Notes under the pieces: model-generated
The model's database searches: none
Seen by the model: only the letters and a program-made list of their open reading frames with translations
What the model was told of the DNA's origin: nothing
NCBI GenBank assembly: GCA_038108875.1
Contig: JAYNII010000004.1
Location: 1 to 64,000 of the forward strand
DNA: 64,000 nucleotides
Reading direction: 5' to 3'
Origin: VMDH01 sp038108875
GTDB taxonomy: Bacteria > Pseudomonadota > Gammaproteobacteria > Magnimaribacterales > D2472
Made by a program: the position numbers and the translations under genes
In this document: in pieces, positions 17,160 through 25,797 of the stretch
Layout: each line of letters begins with the position of its first letter
Position numbering within the stretch: the stretch's first letter is position 1

Positions 17160-17906
17160 TCAAACTGCTAAAAAACCTCCGTCTACAGGAATATAAGCTC
17201 CTGTAAGGTAAGATGCTTCATCTGAGCATAAGAAAAATGCAGTATTTGCAATTTCTTTAGCCTTGCCTGCTCGCTGCATTGGAATTTTCGAAAGGAAATA
17301 ATTTTTAAAACCATCATCTTGCATCCAATCGCTAGTCATGGGGGTTTCAATAACACCTGGTCCAATAGCATTCACTCTCAAATTGAAAGTAGCATAATCT
17401 TGAGCCATAGATTTAGTTAATCCAATAACTGCATGTTTAGTTGCAGCATATACAGCATGCCCAGGAGAGCTTCGTTTACCCATAATTGATGAGATATTAA
17501 TGACGGATGCAGAGGATAATTTATGAGCTAGAAATTGTTGAGCAAAGAGTTTTGAAGCATAAAAGCTTCCGTTGAGATTGATATCTACACATCTTTTCCA
17601 TTCCGCTACATCGTAATCATGCAATGGTTTTGTTGCAGGACTAATGCCGGCACAATTTATTAGGACAGAAGCTTTCAAATCACTTATAACGTTAAAGACT
17701 TCTGCTAGTTCATTAAAGTCAGCAACGTTAGCTTGGTGAATGTGGATATCCCCAGCAGAAATTTTAGCTTTTTCTAATTTTGCGCCGAGAGCCTCTGTAT
17801 GGTAATCAATTACGACTATTCGATAATCATGAGAATAAAATTTCTCCAAACAAGCGAAACCAATGCCAGATCCACCCCCAGTTATTATTGCCGTTTTCTT
17901 ATCCAT
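17160..17906 (-). CDS. SDR-family oxidoreductase
   Basis: A classical 248-residue SDR with TGGGSGIG, D37-like acidic residue after the second strand (VVIDYH, hence NAD preference), NCAG, NISS, YAATK and the IPVDGGFLAV ending. Only 30 bases separate it from the divergent ligase gene at 17937, so both may share one control region. It may oxidise a hydroxyacyl intermediate made in the ligase/thiolase operon. Substrate identity is not visible. Confidence 0.87.
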   Translation of the reverse strand: MDKKTAIITGGGSGIGFACLEKFYSHDYRIVVIDYHTEALGAKLEKAKISAGDIHIHQANVADFNELAEVFNVISDLKASVLINCAGISPATKPLHDYDVAEWKRCVDINLNGSFYASKLFAQQFLAHKLSSASVINISSIMGKRSSPGHAVYAATKHAVIGLTKSMAQDYATFNLRVNAIGPGVIETPMTSDWMQDDGFKNYFLSKIPMQRAGKAKEIANTAFFLCSDEASYLTGAYIPVDGGFLAV

Positions 17907-17936
17907 GCTGAATTACCTTAGTTATAATGATTTATT

Positions 17937-19589
17937 ATGCACTCTGACTTAGAAATTCAGCAATTAATCCAATCAGATTTTTTTAGCATTCATAAAGAAA
18001 AAGTTTTAGGTGAAGAACTAGATGTCTTTAAGTACAGGCCTAAATCCTTAGTCGAATTTCTAGATAATTCGCGTAATTTTGGTTCAAAACCCTATTTAAT
18101 CTTCAAAGATCAAACCATTACTTTTGCTGAACATTTAGAGTTGGTAAAAAAGTTTGCTAAATATTTAAAAGTTACTTTCGGTATTGCTCCTGGTGATAGG
18201 GTGGCAATTTATGCTGCCAACTCAATAGAGTGGATCATAGCCTTTTGGTCAATTGTCTCATTAGGTGCAGTTACCTGCGCATTAAATGGATGGTGGAACG
18301 GTAGAGAAGCTGAAGCTGCGATTCAGGATGCGCAACCAAAATTGGTTCTTGCAGATTCTAAAAGACTACAACGTTTAGAAAATATTCCTAAGAACATTAT
18401 AAATTTTGATGATTTAAATATTTATGAGATTTCTTCTAAAAGCAATTCAGATTTTATTAAAGTAGACGAGGATGATTGTGCTTGTTTGTTGTACACCAGT
18501 GGAACCACTGGTTCTCCTAAGGGAGTCATGACTTCACATCGCTCAATGATTTCCAACACCATGTTGCAATTACTCCAAGGAGCTGCAGTTGCAGCAAGAA
18601 GCACTAAGCTTGGCGCTAATTGGACTCGTTACAGACCAACCAGCTTATTAACATCGCCATTGTTCCATGTTTCAGGGCTATCTGCTGGAGCTGTGACTGC
18701 ATTGTTTGCAGGCACAACTACGCTAATCTATGACGGTAAGTTTGATGCTCAGAGAATTCTTAACCTAATTGAAGATTTTAAGGTTACGTCATGGGGTGGA
18801 GCTGTGCCTACGGCTTTGAAGAGAGTATTGGATCAAGCTGAGCTAATCAATAAAAAATATGAGAGCGTCTTGGTTATTGGTGGTGGAGGCGCTCCTATGC
18901 CACCAAAACACATAGAGCGAACCAAAAATATCTTTCCGAATTCAAAACACAACTTTGGTTATGGTTATGGGTTAACCGAATCTGGTGCAATTACCATTAT
19001 CAATTGGGGAGATAATTTGGATGCTCATCCTGATTCGCCAGGCCAAACGATGCCAACTATAAATTTAGAGTTAAGAGACGATAAAGGAATACTGGTCACT
19101 AAAGATAATGAAGAGGGCGAGATTTATGTTAAAAGTCCTTCAGTTATGCTTGGTTACTATAATAATCCTGAAGCTACTTCTGCAACTCTTCATAAAGGCA
19201 GATGGTTAAAAACAGGTGATTTTGCCTATAGATCCAACGGGCTTTATTACATAGTATCCAGAAGGACAGATTTAATTCTAAGAGGTGCTGAAAATGTCTA
19301 TCCTCAAGAAATAGAAATTATTTTGGATTCACATCCAATGGTTGTTGAATCGGCTGTAGTAGGCATTCCTCATGATGACTTAGGTCAAGAAGTGAAAGCA
19401 ATTGTAGTGTTAAAGAATGATATCTTGCTAGAGGAACTGGAAAATTATGTTCGCTCACGTTTAGCCGAATTTAAAGTCCCTTCATTATGGGAAATAAGAA
19501 ATGAGCCATTCCCAAGAAATGCATCAGGAAAATTGATGAAGCATGTTATCTTAGACCACACTAAATTAACTATGGTTGAAGAAAGTTAA
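17937..19589 (+). CDS. Acyl-CoA synthetase (AMP-dependent), first gene of thiolase/DUF35 operon
   Basis: A 550-residue ANL-family ligase: LLYTSGTTGSPKGVM near residue 185, GYGYGLTES, KTGDFAY, SRRTDLILRGAENVYPQEIE, and a terminal PRNASGKLMKHV with the catalytic lysine. It would create the CoA ester that the downstream thiolase-fold and hydratase proteins process. The next gene begins 1 base after its stop, followed by a chain of overlapping genes to 24242. It resembles the ligase at 10114 more than the one at 3554. Confidence 0.9.
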   Translation: MHSDLEIQQLIQSDFFSIHKEKVLGEELDVFKYRPKSLVEFLDNSRNFGSKPYLIFKDQTITFAEHLELVKKFAKYLKVTFGIAPGDRVAIYAANSIEWIIAFWSIVSLGAVTCALNGWWNGREAEAAIQDAQPKLVLADSKRLQRLENIPKNIINFDDLNIYEISSKSNSDFIKVDEDDCACLLYTSGTTGSPKGVMTSHRSMISNTMLQLLQGAAVAARSTKLGANWTRYRPTSLLTSPLFHVSGLSAGAVTALFAGTTTLIYDGKFDAQRILNLIEDFKVTSWGGAVPTALKRVLDQAELINKKYESVLVIGGGGAPMPPKHIERTKNIFPNSKHNFGYGYGLTESGAITIINWGDNLDAHPDSPGQTMPTINLELRDDKGILVTKDNEEGEIYVKSPSVMLGYYNNPEATSATLHKGRWLKTGDFAYRSNGLYYIVSRRTDLILRGAENVYPQEIEIILDSHPMVVESAVVGIPHDDLGQEVKAIVVLKNDILLEELENYVRSRLAEFKVPSLWEIRNEPFPRNASGKLMKHVILDHTKLTMVEES

Positions 19590-19590
19590 G

Positions 19591-20019
19591 ATGTTAAGAG
19601 CTCCTTTCAAATTGCAGTATGCTTACAAAAGGTCTCCCGGAAAGATCATTCAAAAGTTTTTTTTGTCATTGACTGAAAAAAAGATTGCCGGATCTGTTTT
19701 TAATAACGGAGATATTTTTGTTCCAGCAATAGAATTTCATCCTGAAACGAAGCAAGCTGCTAGAGAGGTTGTTGATCTTAATGGCAAAATTATTCTAGAA
19801 AGTTGGACCTGGGTTAGTACTCCTAAGCATTACCATCCTCTCCAGAAACCTTTTGCGTTTGCTCTTATTAGGGTGGGTGATTCAAGAAGCACCATGCTGC
19901 ATTTAATATCAGATTGTAATGAAGCATCATTAGTTAAAGGCATTCAATTAAAACCATGCTGGGATTCAACTGTAAAAGAAGGAATTCGTTCTTTATCCTA
20001 TTTTATTATCAATGGATAG
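19591..20019 (+). CDS. DUF35-like OB-fold protein without zinc ribbon cysteines
   Basis: The 142-residue product starts at the ATG at 19591, one base after the ligase stop. An upstream in-frame TTG at 19576 would overlap the ligase and was not preferred. The layout is that of DUF35 proteins: an N-terminal helix, a rubredoxin-like stretch (GSVFNNGDIFVPAIEFHPETKQ) and an OB-fold (ILESWTWVSTP, FAFALIRVG, MLHLISDCN, LVKGIQLKPCW). The CxxC/CPxC ligands of the zinc ribbon are gone. In characterised systems DUF35 proteins bind thiolase-fold partners and help deliver the acyl-CoA. It overlaps the next DUF35 gene by 8 bases. Confidence 0.75.
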   Translation: MLRAPFKLQYAYKRSPGKIIQKFFLSLTEKKIAGSVFNNGDIFVPAIEFHPETKQAAREVVDLNGKIILESWTWVSTPKHYHPLQKPFAFALIRVGDSRSTMLHLISDCNEASLVKGIQLKPCWDSTVKEGIRSLSYFIING

Positions 20020-20509
20020 TTTTAAAGAAAAAGATTATTTTGAATCGCTCATTAGTCTCGACTACACCTATACTGCTGGCGCTGCTACATCAAGGTTTTT
20101 AGAAGCAATTGCTGAAGGTAAGCTCATAGGTCAACAATGCCCTAAATGCGGTGCAGTTTACGTTCCTCCAAGAGGCAGTTGTCCTAGAGATGGTGTCCCT
20201 ACATCTGAAGAAGTGTTGTTAAGAGATAAAGGTTGTATTGAATCCTTTACTGTGGTGCACATCCCAATTCCAGGTAATCCTATTGAACCCCCATTTGTAT
20301 CTGCGATGATTAGACTGGATGGCTCACACATTTCGTTTCTCCATCTCATTCAAGAAGTGCCTCTCGAAAACATAAGAATCGGAATGCGAGTGCAAGCAGT
20401 ATGGAAACCCGAAGATGAGTGGACTACATCGCTAGAAAATATTAAATGGTTTAAACCTTCTGGGGAGCCAGATGTAAACCCAGAATCATTGAGGTTTAAT
20501 CCTAAATGA
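20012..20509 (+). CDS. DUF35 OB-fold protein with zinc ribbon
   Basis: A 165-residue protein. An N-terminal helix (TSRFLEAIAEGKLIG) leads into a zinc ribbon CPKCGAVYVPPRGSCPRDG (C43, C46, C57, with Asp60 where a fourth Cys is often found). An OB-fold domain follows: IESFTVVHIPIPG, AMIRLDGSHISFLHLIQE, IRIGMRVQAVWKP. DUF35 proteins partner with SCP2/Ltp-type thiolases, as in the Ltp2-ChsH2 retroaldolase of steroid degradation. Here it sits directly before two thiolase-fold genes, overlapping the first by 4 bases, so a complex is likely. Confidence 0.88.
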   Translation: MDSFKEKDYFESLISLDYTYTAGAATSRFLEAIAEGKLIGQQCPKCGAVYVPPRGSCPRDGVPTSEEVLLRDKGCIESFTVVHIPIPGNPIEPPFVSAMIRLDGSHISFLHLIQEVPLENIRIGMRVQAVWKPEDEWTTSLENIKWFKPSGEPDVNPESLRFNPK

Positions 20510-21561
20510 AAAGAATCGGTCTAGTTGGGTATGCTCAAAATAGAATAAAAAGTGATGCAGGTTCAGCTAATGAAGTTGAGTTAATTATGCCCGTTGTTCA
20601 TCAAGTTTTGAGTGACACTAATCTAAAACAAGAGGATATTGATTTTACTTGTTCAGGAAGTTGTGATTATCTGCAAGGCGCAGCTTTTGCATTTGTTGAA
20701 GGTTTAAATGCTATCCAAACCTATCCCCCCATCAAAGAGTCTCATGTCGAAATGGATGCTGCTTGGGCCTTATACGAATCTTATCTAAGAATTCTCAGTG
20801 GAGAGGCCGAAATTGCTCTTATTTATGGTTTTGGAAAATCTTCTCCTGGTAATCTTGATCAAATTATGACATTGCAACTTGATCCTTATTATGTTGCACC
20901 TCTCTGGCCTGATAGGGTCAATCTTGCTGCTCTCCAAGCAAACAGTATGCTACAAGCTGGTAAGCTCTTAAGAGAAGAAATGTTTGAAGCAGTTTGTGCA
21001 GCTGCGCAAAATGCTAAAACCAATCCTAATACTCTCAACATGATTGTTCCTACTTTAGAAGAATATCTTGCAAGCGAGATGATTTCTTCGCCGTTAACTA
21101 AATTTGATTGTGCGCCAATATCTGATGGAGCTTCAGCTATCATCATAGCTTCAGAGGCTGCTTGTAAAAAATTTGATCTCGAACCCGTATGGATAGAAAA
21201 AATTGGGCATCAGGTCGATTCAGGAAACTTTGGCTTTAGAGATTTAACTCTAGTAAAACCCGTATCCGAACTTATCAAAAAATTAAGTCTGGATATTCAA
21301 AAGATAGATTTTATAGAAACTCATACACAGTTTTCTCATGAAGTCGTTCTTATGGCTAAAATCTTAAACAGGCCAATCCCTCAGATTAACTTATCAGGCG
21401 GACCGCTAGCAGGAAATGTCATGATGGCAGCAGGATTGGATGCGATAGGACATGCCTATAAGATTCTTAGAGATAAGAACTCTGTGTCTGCATTAGCGCA
21501 TGCGTCATCTGGCCCATGTCTGCAACATAACTTGCTAGCATGCTTGAGGAGTCATAGATGA
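20506..21561 (+). CDS. Thiolase-fold protein A (SCP2/Ltp-like), nucleophile not visible
   Basis: A 351-residue protein related to SCP2-type thiolases: an early LVGYAQ segment, SDGASAIIIASE in the middle, and NLSGGPLAGNVMMAAGLDAIGHA near the end. The segment that carries the nucleophilic cysteine in thiolases reads VEMDAAWALYESY (residues 81-93), and the GHP histidine motif is replaced by GPLAGN. True thiolytic activity is therefore doubtful. It is shorter than normal thiolases by about 40 residues. It overlaps genes on both sides and may be a non-catalytic or aldolase-type partner of the next protein. Confidence 0.78.
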   Translation: MKRIGLVGYAQNRIKSDAGSANEVELIMPVVHQVLSDTNLKQEDIDFTCSGSCDYLQGAAFAFVEGLNAIQTYPPIKESHVEMDAAWALYESYLRILSGEAEIALIYGFGKSSPGNLDQIMTLQLDPYYVAPLWPDRVNLAALQANSMLQAGKLLREEMFEAVCAAAQNAKTNPNTLNMIVPTLEEYLASEMISSPLTKFDCAPISDGASAIIIASEAACKKFDLEPVWIEKIGHQVDSGNFGFRDLTLVKPVSELIKKLSLDIQKIDFIETHTQFSHEVVLMAKILNRPIPQINLSGGPLAGNVMMAAGLDAIGHAYKILRDKNSVSALAHASSGPCLQHNLLACLRSHR

Positions 21562-22703
21562 ACCCAGCTGCAGTTATTGGAGTTGGACAGACCAAATATG
21601 ACTCCAAGAGAAGAGACGTCTCAATGCCGGGACTTATTCGTGAGGCTATTGATAAAGCTCTTATTCAATCTGGTGTTGATTGGGAGGACGTTGATGCAGT
21701 CATCTTGGGTAAAGCTCCAGATATGTTTGAGGGTGTGATGATGCCAGAGCTTTTCTTAGCTGATTCCATAGGTGCTTACAATAAACCCTTGTTGAGAGTG
21801 CACACAGCAGGCAGCGTAGGAGGCAGTACGGCTATTATGGCTGCAACACATATAACTTCTGGTCAATATAAATGTGTTTTGACAGTGTCATTTGAAAAGC
21901 AATCAGAGTCTAACGCGACATGGGCTCTTTCACCTAAGTATCCTTACACGCCTCATATCAATGCTGGGGCCGGAGGATATTTTGCACCTTACATGCGAGA
22001 GTATATAAGAAGGTCTGCTGCTCCTGAGCATATTGGTTGGAAAGTTGCCGTGAAGGATCGATTAAATGCAAATTTAAATCCACTTGCTCATTTGCAAATT
22101 CCAAACATTGATTTAGAGATGGTTAAAAGTACTCCCATGTTATGGGAGCCCCTCAGATATTTAGAAAGCTGTCCTTCCTCTGATGGTGCTTGTGCATTGA
22201 TTATTGCTTCAAGTGATATTGCTAAAGGCAAAAATGCAGCATGGATTAAAGGAATGTCAGTACGCTCTGAAGGAACGCTCTCTGCTGGGCGAGATGAGGT
22301 AAATCCATTAGCGGGTCAATTGTGTGCTAAAGACATCTATAATCAAGCAGGCATTTGCGATCCCCTAAAAGAAATTGATTGCGCTGAAATTTATGTACCT
22401 TTCTCTTGGTACGAACCAATGTGGTTAGAAAACCTCGGTTTTGCTGAAAAAAATAAAGGTTGGATGTTTACGGATCAAGGTAGAACAGAAATTTCTGGAG
22501 ATATTCCAGTGAATATGTCTGGAGGAGTGCTTTCCTCAAATCCCATCGGTGCCTCTGGAATGATTAGATTTGGAGAGGCTGCATTACAGGTAATGGGTGA
22601 AGCAGGCAATCATCAAGTAGATGGAGCAAAAATAGCAATGGGTCATGCTTATGGCGGAGCGGCACAATTTTTTGCCATGTGGATAGTGGCACAAGAGATA
22701 TAG
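21558..22703 (+). CDS. Thiolase-fold protein B (SCP2/Ltp-like)
   Basis: A 381-residue protein of normal thiolase size. It has AVIGVGQTKYD at the start, CPSSDGACALIIAS in the middle, NMSGGVLSSNPIGASGMIRFGEA in the His region, and GHAYGGAAQFFA (362-373) at the end. The position of the usual cysteine reads TAGSVGGSTAIMAA (83-96), with Ser or Gly instead. The HAYGGAAQ ending resembles Ltp-type thiolase-fold aldolases, which lack the thiolase cysteine and use tyrosines. With the DUF35 proteins upstream this suggests retro-aldol cleavage of a hydroxyacyl-CoA, but assays are needed. Confidence 0.82.
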   Translation: MNPAAVIGVGQTKYDSKRRDVSMPGLIREAIDKALIQSGVDWEDVDAVILGKAPDMFEGVMMPELFLADSIGAYNKPLLRVHTAGSVGGSTAIMAATHITSGQYKCVLTVSFEKQSESNATWALSPKYPYTPHINAGAGGYFAPYMREYIRRSAAPEHIGWKVAVKDRLNANLNPLAHLQIPNIDLEMVKSTPMLWEPLRYLESCPSSDGACALIIASSDIAKGKNAAWIKGMSVRSEGTLSAGRDEVNPLAGQLCAKDIYNQAGICDPLKEIDCAEIYVPFSWYEPMWLENLGFAEKNKGWMFTDQGRTEISGDIPVNMSGGVLSSNPIGASGMIRFGEAALQVMGEAGNHQVDGAKIAMGHAYGGAAQFFAMWIVAQEI

Positions 22704-22711
22704 GAGAAATT

Positions 22712-23509
22712 ATGGATACCAATCATGCAATTGTTAAACAAGAAGGCAGCATACTTATTGTTACTCTAAACAGACCAGAAAAAAGAAACGCATTAAGTCC
22801 TGGAATGTTGGTGACTGTTTACGAAGCTTGGCAAGAACTGAGATCTAATAGTGAGCTTCGGTGTGCAGTGTTAACTGGTAATGGGGGAACTTTTTGTTCT
22901 GGGGCTGATTTGTCAGCCATGAAAGATGGAAACGAAGATGCTCAGATGATGGAAAAACTTAAAAGCGTTCCTGATCTTCACTGGCAGGCGCTTTTAAGGC
23001 ATAACAGGCCTTATAAACCCATCATTGCAGCTGTTGAGGGTTTTGCGTTAGCTGGAGGTACTGAAATACTTCAAGGAACTGATATTAGAATAGCAGGAGA
23101 AAGTAGTACTTTTGGATTGACGGAGCCTTTGCGAGGACTTTTTCCTTTGGGTGGATCTACGATACGTTTACGAAGACAAATACCATACACCTTGGCAGCA
23201 GAAATGCTACTAACAGGAAGAAAAATATCAGCAAATGAAGCACTTAGATATGGTTTGATTGGTCACGTAGTACCTGATGGACAAGCTTTAAATAAGGCCA
23301 TGGAGCTAGCACAGATAGTTTCTGAAAATGCTCCATTATCCATTCAAGCAATTACTAAATCCTTAAGAGAATTTGATGAAAGCATCCCAGAAAAGGATGC
23401 TCTTGAAAAAGAATTGGAGATAGGTCAACCAATTTTTGGTTCTGAAGACATGATGGAAGGATTGACTGCTTTCGCTGAAAAGAGGAAGCCATTATTCAAG
23501 GGTAAATAA
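22712..23509 (+). CDS. Enoyl-CoA hydratase/isomerase family protein
   Basis: A 265-residue crotonase-fold protein. ATG at 22712 has a good AGGAGA site 5 bases upstream; a frame extending back to 22679 would overlap thiolase B and adds a non-family peptide. Family signatures are LNRPEKRNALSPGM, GTFCSGADLSAM (oxyanion loop) and AVEGFALAGGTEIL (second oxyanion region). A glutamate in FGLTEPLRGLFPLGG is at the place used for catalysis in hydratases. It would add water to an enoyl-CoA, feeding the thiolase-fold aldolase step. It is followed by a second, divergent crotonase gene. Confidence 0.88.
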   Translation: MDTNHAIVKQEGSILIVTLNRPEKRNALSPGMLVTVYEAWQELRSNSELRCAVLTGNGGTFCSGADLSAMKDGNEDAQMMEKLKSVPDLHWQALLRHNRPYKPIIAAVEGFALAGGTEILQGTDIRIAGESSTFGLTEPLRGLFPLGGSTIRLRRQIPYTLAAEMLLTGRKISANEALRYGLIGHVVPDGQALNKAMELAQIVSENAPLSIQAITKSLREFDESIPEKDALEKELEIGQPIFGSEDMMEGLTAFAEKRKPLFKGK

Positions 23510-23510
23510 T

Positions 23511-24242
23511 TTGCAAAAAATTATTACTAAACAAGAAGATTTTAATTTAATCATTTCTTTTAACAGACCAGAAAAGAGAAACGCCTTAGATGCAGAATCA
23601 TGGGACCTGTTAGCAAATACTCTTATTGCTGCAGAATCTAATGATGCTATTTTGACAGTAACTCTTCAAGGTAATGATGTTTCTTTTTGCTCTGGAGTTG
23701 ATATTTCCAGCATGCTCTCTGCTAATGCTCTTGAATACGAAAAACCTTTTAATAAATGTATTAACGCTTTAAGGAGCTTTTCTAAACCTCTTATAGCAAT
23801 AGTTGAAGGAACAGCGGTAGGAGGTGGCGCAACGATTCTGCTTCATTGTGATGCAGTTTTTCTAAGTTCAAATGCAAAAATTAAATATCCTTTTGCTGAA
23901 CTTGGTCTGGTAACCGAGTTGGGGAGTTCTGCATTGTTACTTAATGCCTTAGGATATCTTAAGACTTTTGAATTGTTAGCAAGATCAAGTTGGTTAAGTG
24001 CAGATGAATATTATTCATTAGGATTGGCTAACTATGCAGGGAATCAATTTTTGCAAGAGTATAAAGAATTTATTGTAAATCTCTCAAAGCAGTCTGTTTC
24101 AGCAATTAAAGAAATTAAATCGATTCTTAAAAATCTCTCCAAAGATCAAATCTCTTATGCTTTAAAATTAGAGACAGAAGGGATGAAAAAGCTCTTTGGT
24201 TCGATAGATAATATCCAAGCTGCTAAAAGCTTTAAGAAATAA
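23511..24242 (+). CDS. Enoyl-CoA hydratase/isomerase family protein
   Basis: A 243-residue crotonase-fold protein starting at a TTG at 23511, one base after the upstream stop. No nearby ATG preserves the conserved N-terminus. FNRPEKRNALDAESW, VSFCSGVDISSML and IVEGTAVGGGATILL are all visible, so the two oxyanion-hole segments are intact. The common catalytic glutamate pair is partly changed (FAELGLVTELGSS). It could be a hydratase, isomerase or hydrolase. It ends the CoA-degradation operon; DedA follows 2 bases later and may be co-transcribed. Confidence 0.82.
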   Translation: MQKIITKQEDFNLIISFNRPEKRNALDAESWDLLANTLIAAESNDAILTVTLQGNDVSFCSGVDISSMLSANALEYEKPFNKCINALRSFSKPLIAIVEGTAVGGGATILLHCDAVFLSSNAKIKYPFAELGLVTELGSSALLLNALGYLKTFELLARSSWLSADEYYSLGLANYAGNQFLQEYKEFIVNLSKQSVSAIKEIKSILKNLSKDQISYALKLETEGMKKLFGSIDNIQAAKSFKK

Positions 24243-24244
24243 CT

Positions 24245-24844
24245 ATGAACCCTATTGAGAACATGTTTAATCCTGAATTAATACAGGATTTTTTACTTCA
24301 TAACCCAGAGTATGCTTGGATTGCAGTTTTTGTTTTTGCATTTTTAGAATCTATGGTTATCACTGGCAGCATAGTCCCCAGCATTGTTTTATTTTCAATC
24401 TGCGTGTATTTGTTCGATCAACAAATACTAACCCTTTTTTCAATTGCACCTATTGCGATGAGCGGAGCTCACCTTGGAGACATAGGGGGTTTTTTAGTTG
24501 GAAAATTTTCGGGTAACAAAGTTTTAGCTATTCCCTTTTTTCGTAAACGAGTCTCATTAATCACAAGAGCAACTTCTGCAGCTGATAGATTTGGTCCTTT
24601 GGCCATTATTATCGGCAGATTTATGCCTGCAATCAGACCTATCATGCCATTCTTTCTAGGGCTTACTAGGTTAGAATTTAGGAAATTTTACTTCGCAGAT
24701 CTCTTAGCATGTTCCGCCTGGGGGACAGCTTTAGCTTTGATGTTGGTTGGGGTCCAATCTTTAGGTTTTATAAATACAATTCTAATTGCTTTAGTTGGGG
24801 TATTGTCCTTTATCTTTATTAGTAATAAGGTAACAAACAAATGA
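24245..24844 (+). CDS. DedA-family membrane protein
   Basis: A 199-residue integral membrane protein with four to five hydrophobic segments. The family signature is visible: AFLESMVITGSIVPSIVL early, GAHLGDIGGFLVGKFSG in the middle, and GRFMPAIRPIMPFFLGLTRLEFRKFYFAD later. DedA proteins are half-transporters linked to undecaprenyl-phosphate or lipid flipping and membrane homeostasis. The gene overlaps the next by 4 bases. Confidence 0.88.
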   Translation: MNPIENMFNPELIQDFLLHNPEYAWIAVFVFAFLESMVITGSIVPSIVLFSICVYLFDQQILTLFSIAPIAMSGAHLGDIGGFLVGKFSGNKVLAIPFFRKRVSLITRATSAADRFGPLAIIIGRFMPAIRPIMPFFLGLTRLEFRKFYFADLLACSAWGTALALMLVGVQSLGFINTILIALVGVLSFIFISNKVTNK

Positions 24845-25029
24845 TTACAATAATTATTGCTTTCCTTGCTGTGGTTGCTGTTATATTTTTATTACATCAA
24901 CTAATCCGATCTTATCCCAACAATAATGTATTAAGAGCTCTCAGAGATTTATTGACGGTCACCCTTGCTTTAGCTATTACTGTTGCAATTATTTTTATTG
25001 GCTTTAGGTTGTTAAGGTTTATTTTATGA
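24841..25029 (+). CDS. Small two-helix membrane protein, unknown
   Basis: A 62-residue protein with two hydrophobic helices, roughly residues 1-20 and 40-60, separated by a short basic stretch (RSYPNNNVLRALRD). It overlaps DedA upstream by 4 bases and the Fur-family gene downstream by 4 bases, so it belongs to an operon and is a real gene despite its size. I recognise no family. Confidence 0.7.
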   Translation: MITIIIAFLAVVAVIFLLHQLIRSYPNNNVLRALRDLLTVTLALAITVAIIFIGFRLLRFIL

Positions 25030-25460
25030 TTCGTAAAAACTCGTTACATTTGATTAAGGAAGACTGCGTAAAACGCAATTTAAATTTAACTTTGCCTAGA
25101 GAAAAAGTGATTACCTATTTACTGGATGCATCTGAATCAAGAACTGCTTATCAGATTTTAGAACACTTACAACAATCAGATCCTGGTACTAAGCCGCCCA
25201 CAGTTTATCGTGCGCTTGATTTTCTATGTATGCATGGATTTACCCATCGTATTGAATCGAGTAACTCATTTATTGCTTGTGACCTAGAGGGAAAAAAACA
25301 CATGGCTCAATTTTTTATCTGTCAGTCATGCAATCAAGTAACTGAATTTCATTCTCATAAATTAAGCAAGCTTTTAGAAGAGGAGGCAGCTAATTTTGAA
25401 TTTTCTATTCAACAGGAAATTTTAGAAGCTAAAGGCATATGTAAGTCTTGTAGAGCATGA
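25026..25460 (+). CDS. Fur-family metal regulator, Zur-like
   Basis: A 144-residue protein with the Fur winged helix (LPREKVITYLLDASESRTAYQILEHL, PPTVYRALDFLCMHGFTHRI) and a C-terminal dimerisation part carrying HMAQFFICQSCNQV and the closing CKSC pair. These two CxxC motifs form the structural zinc site. Sequence PTVYRALDFL and GFTHRIESSNSFIAC are close to Zur, the zinc uptake regulator, more than to iron Fur. Zinc-site or target genes are not seen nearby. The operon contains DedA, a small protein and a HIT protein. Confidence 0.82.
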   Translation: MIRKNSLHLIKEDCVKRNLNLTLPREKVITYLLDASESRTAYQILEHLQQSDPGTKPPTVYRALDFLCMHGFTHRIESSNSFIACDLEGKKHMAQFFICQSCNQVTEFHSHKLSKLLEEEAANFEFSIQQEILEAKGICKSCRA

Positions 25461-25795
25461 GTACCTTATTTGAAAAGATAATCGCTAGAGAAATACCTGC
25501 TGAAATAGTTTACGAAGACTCCATGTCTCTTGCATTTAAGGATATTAATCCTCAAGCTCCAACGCATATTTTAATAATTCCAAAAAAACCTATTGAAAAA
25601 TTATCCGATGCAGAACCAGAAGATGGAACTTTGCTGGGACATCTCTTATTAGTTGCGGGTAAAATTGCTAAGAAGTTAAACTTGGACAATACTTTTAGAA
25701 TAGTCATCAATAACGGCGCTGGAGCAGGTCAAAGCGTGTTTCACCTTCATTTACACCTTATGAGCGGAAGACCTCTTACCTGGCCGCCAGGATAA
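25457..25795 (+). CDS. HIT-family nucleotide hydrolase
   Basis: A 112-residue protein of the HINT branch. The histidine triad is intact as HLHLHLMSGR near the C-terminus, with the PTHILIIPKKPI strand before it. HIT proteins hydrolyse nucleoside phosphoramidates or adenylates, for example aminoacyl-AMP or acyl-AMP side products. Overlaps the Fur-family gene by 4 bases. The terminal WPPG is typical of HINT. Confidence 0.9.
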   Translation: MSTLFEKIIAREIPAEIVYEDSMSLAFKDINPQAPTHILIIPKKPIEKLSDAEPEDGTLLGHLLLVAGKIAKKLNLDNTFRIVINNGAGAGQSVFHLHLHLMSGRPLTWPPG

Positions 25796-25797
25796 TC

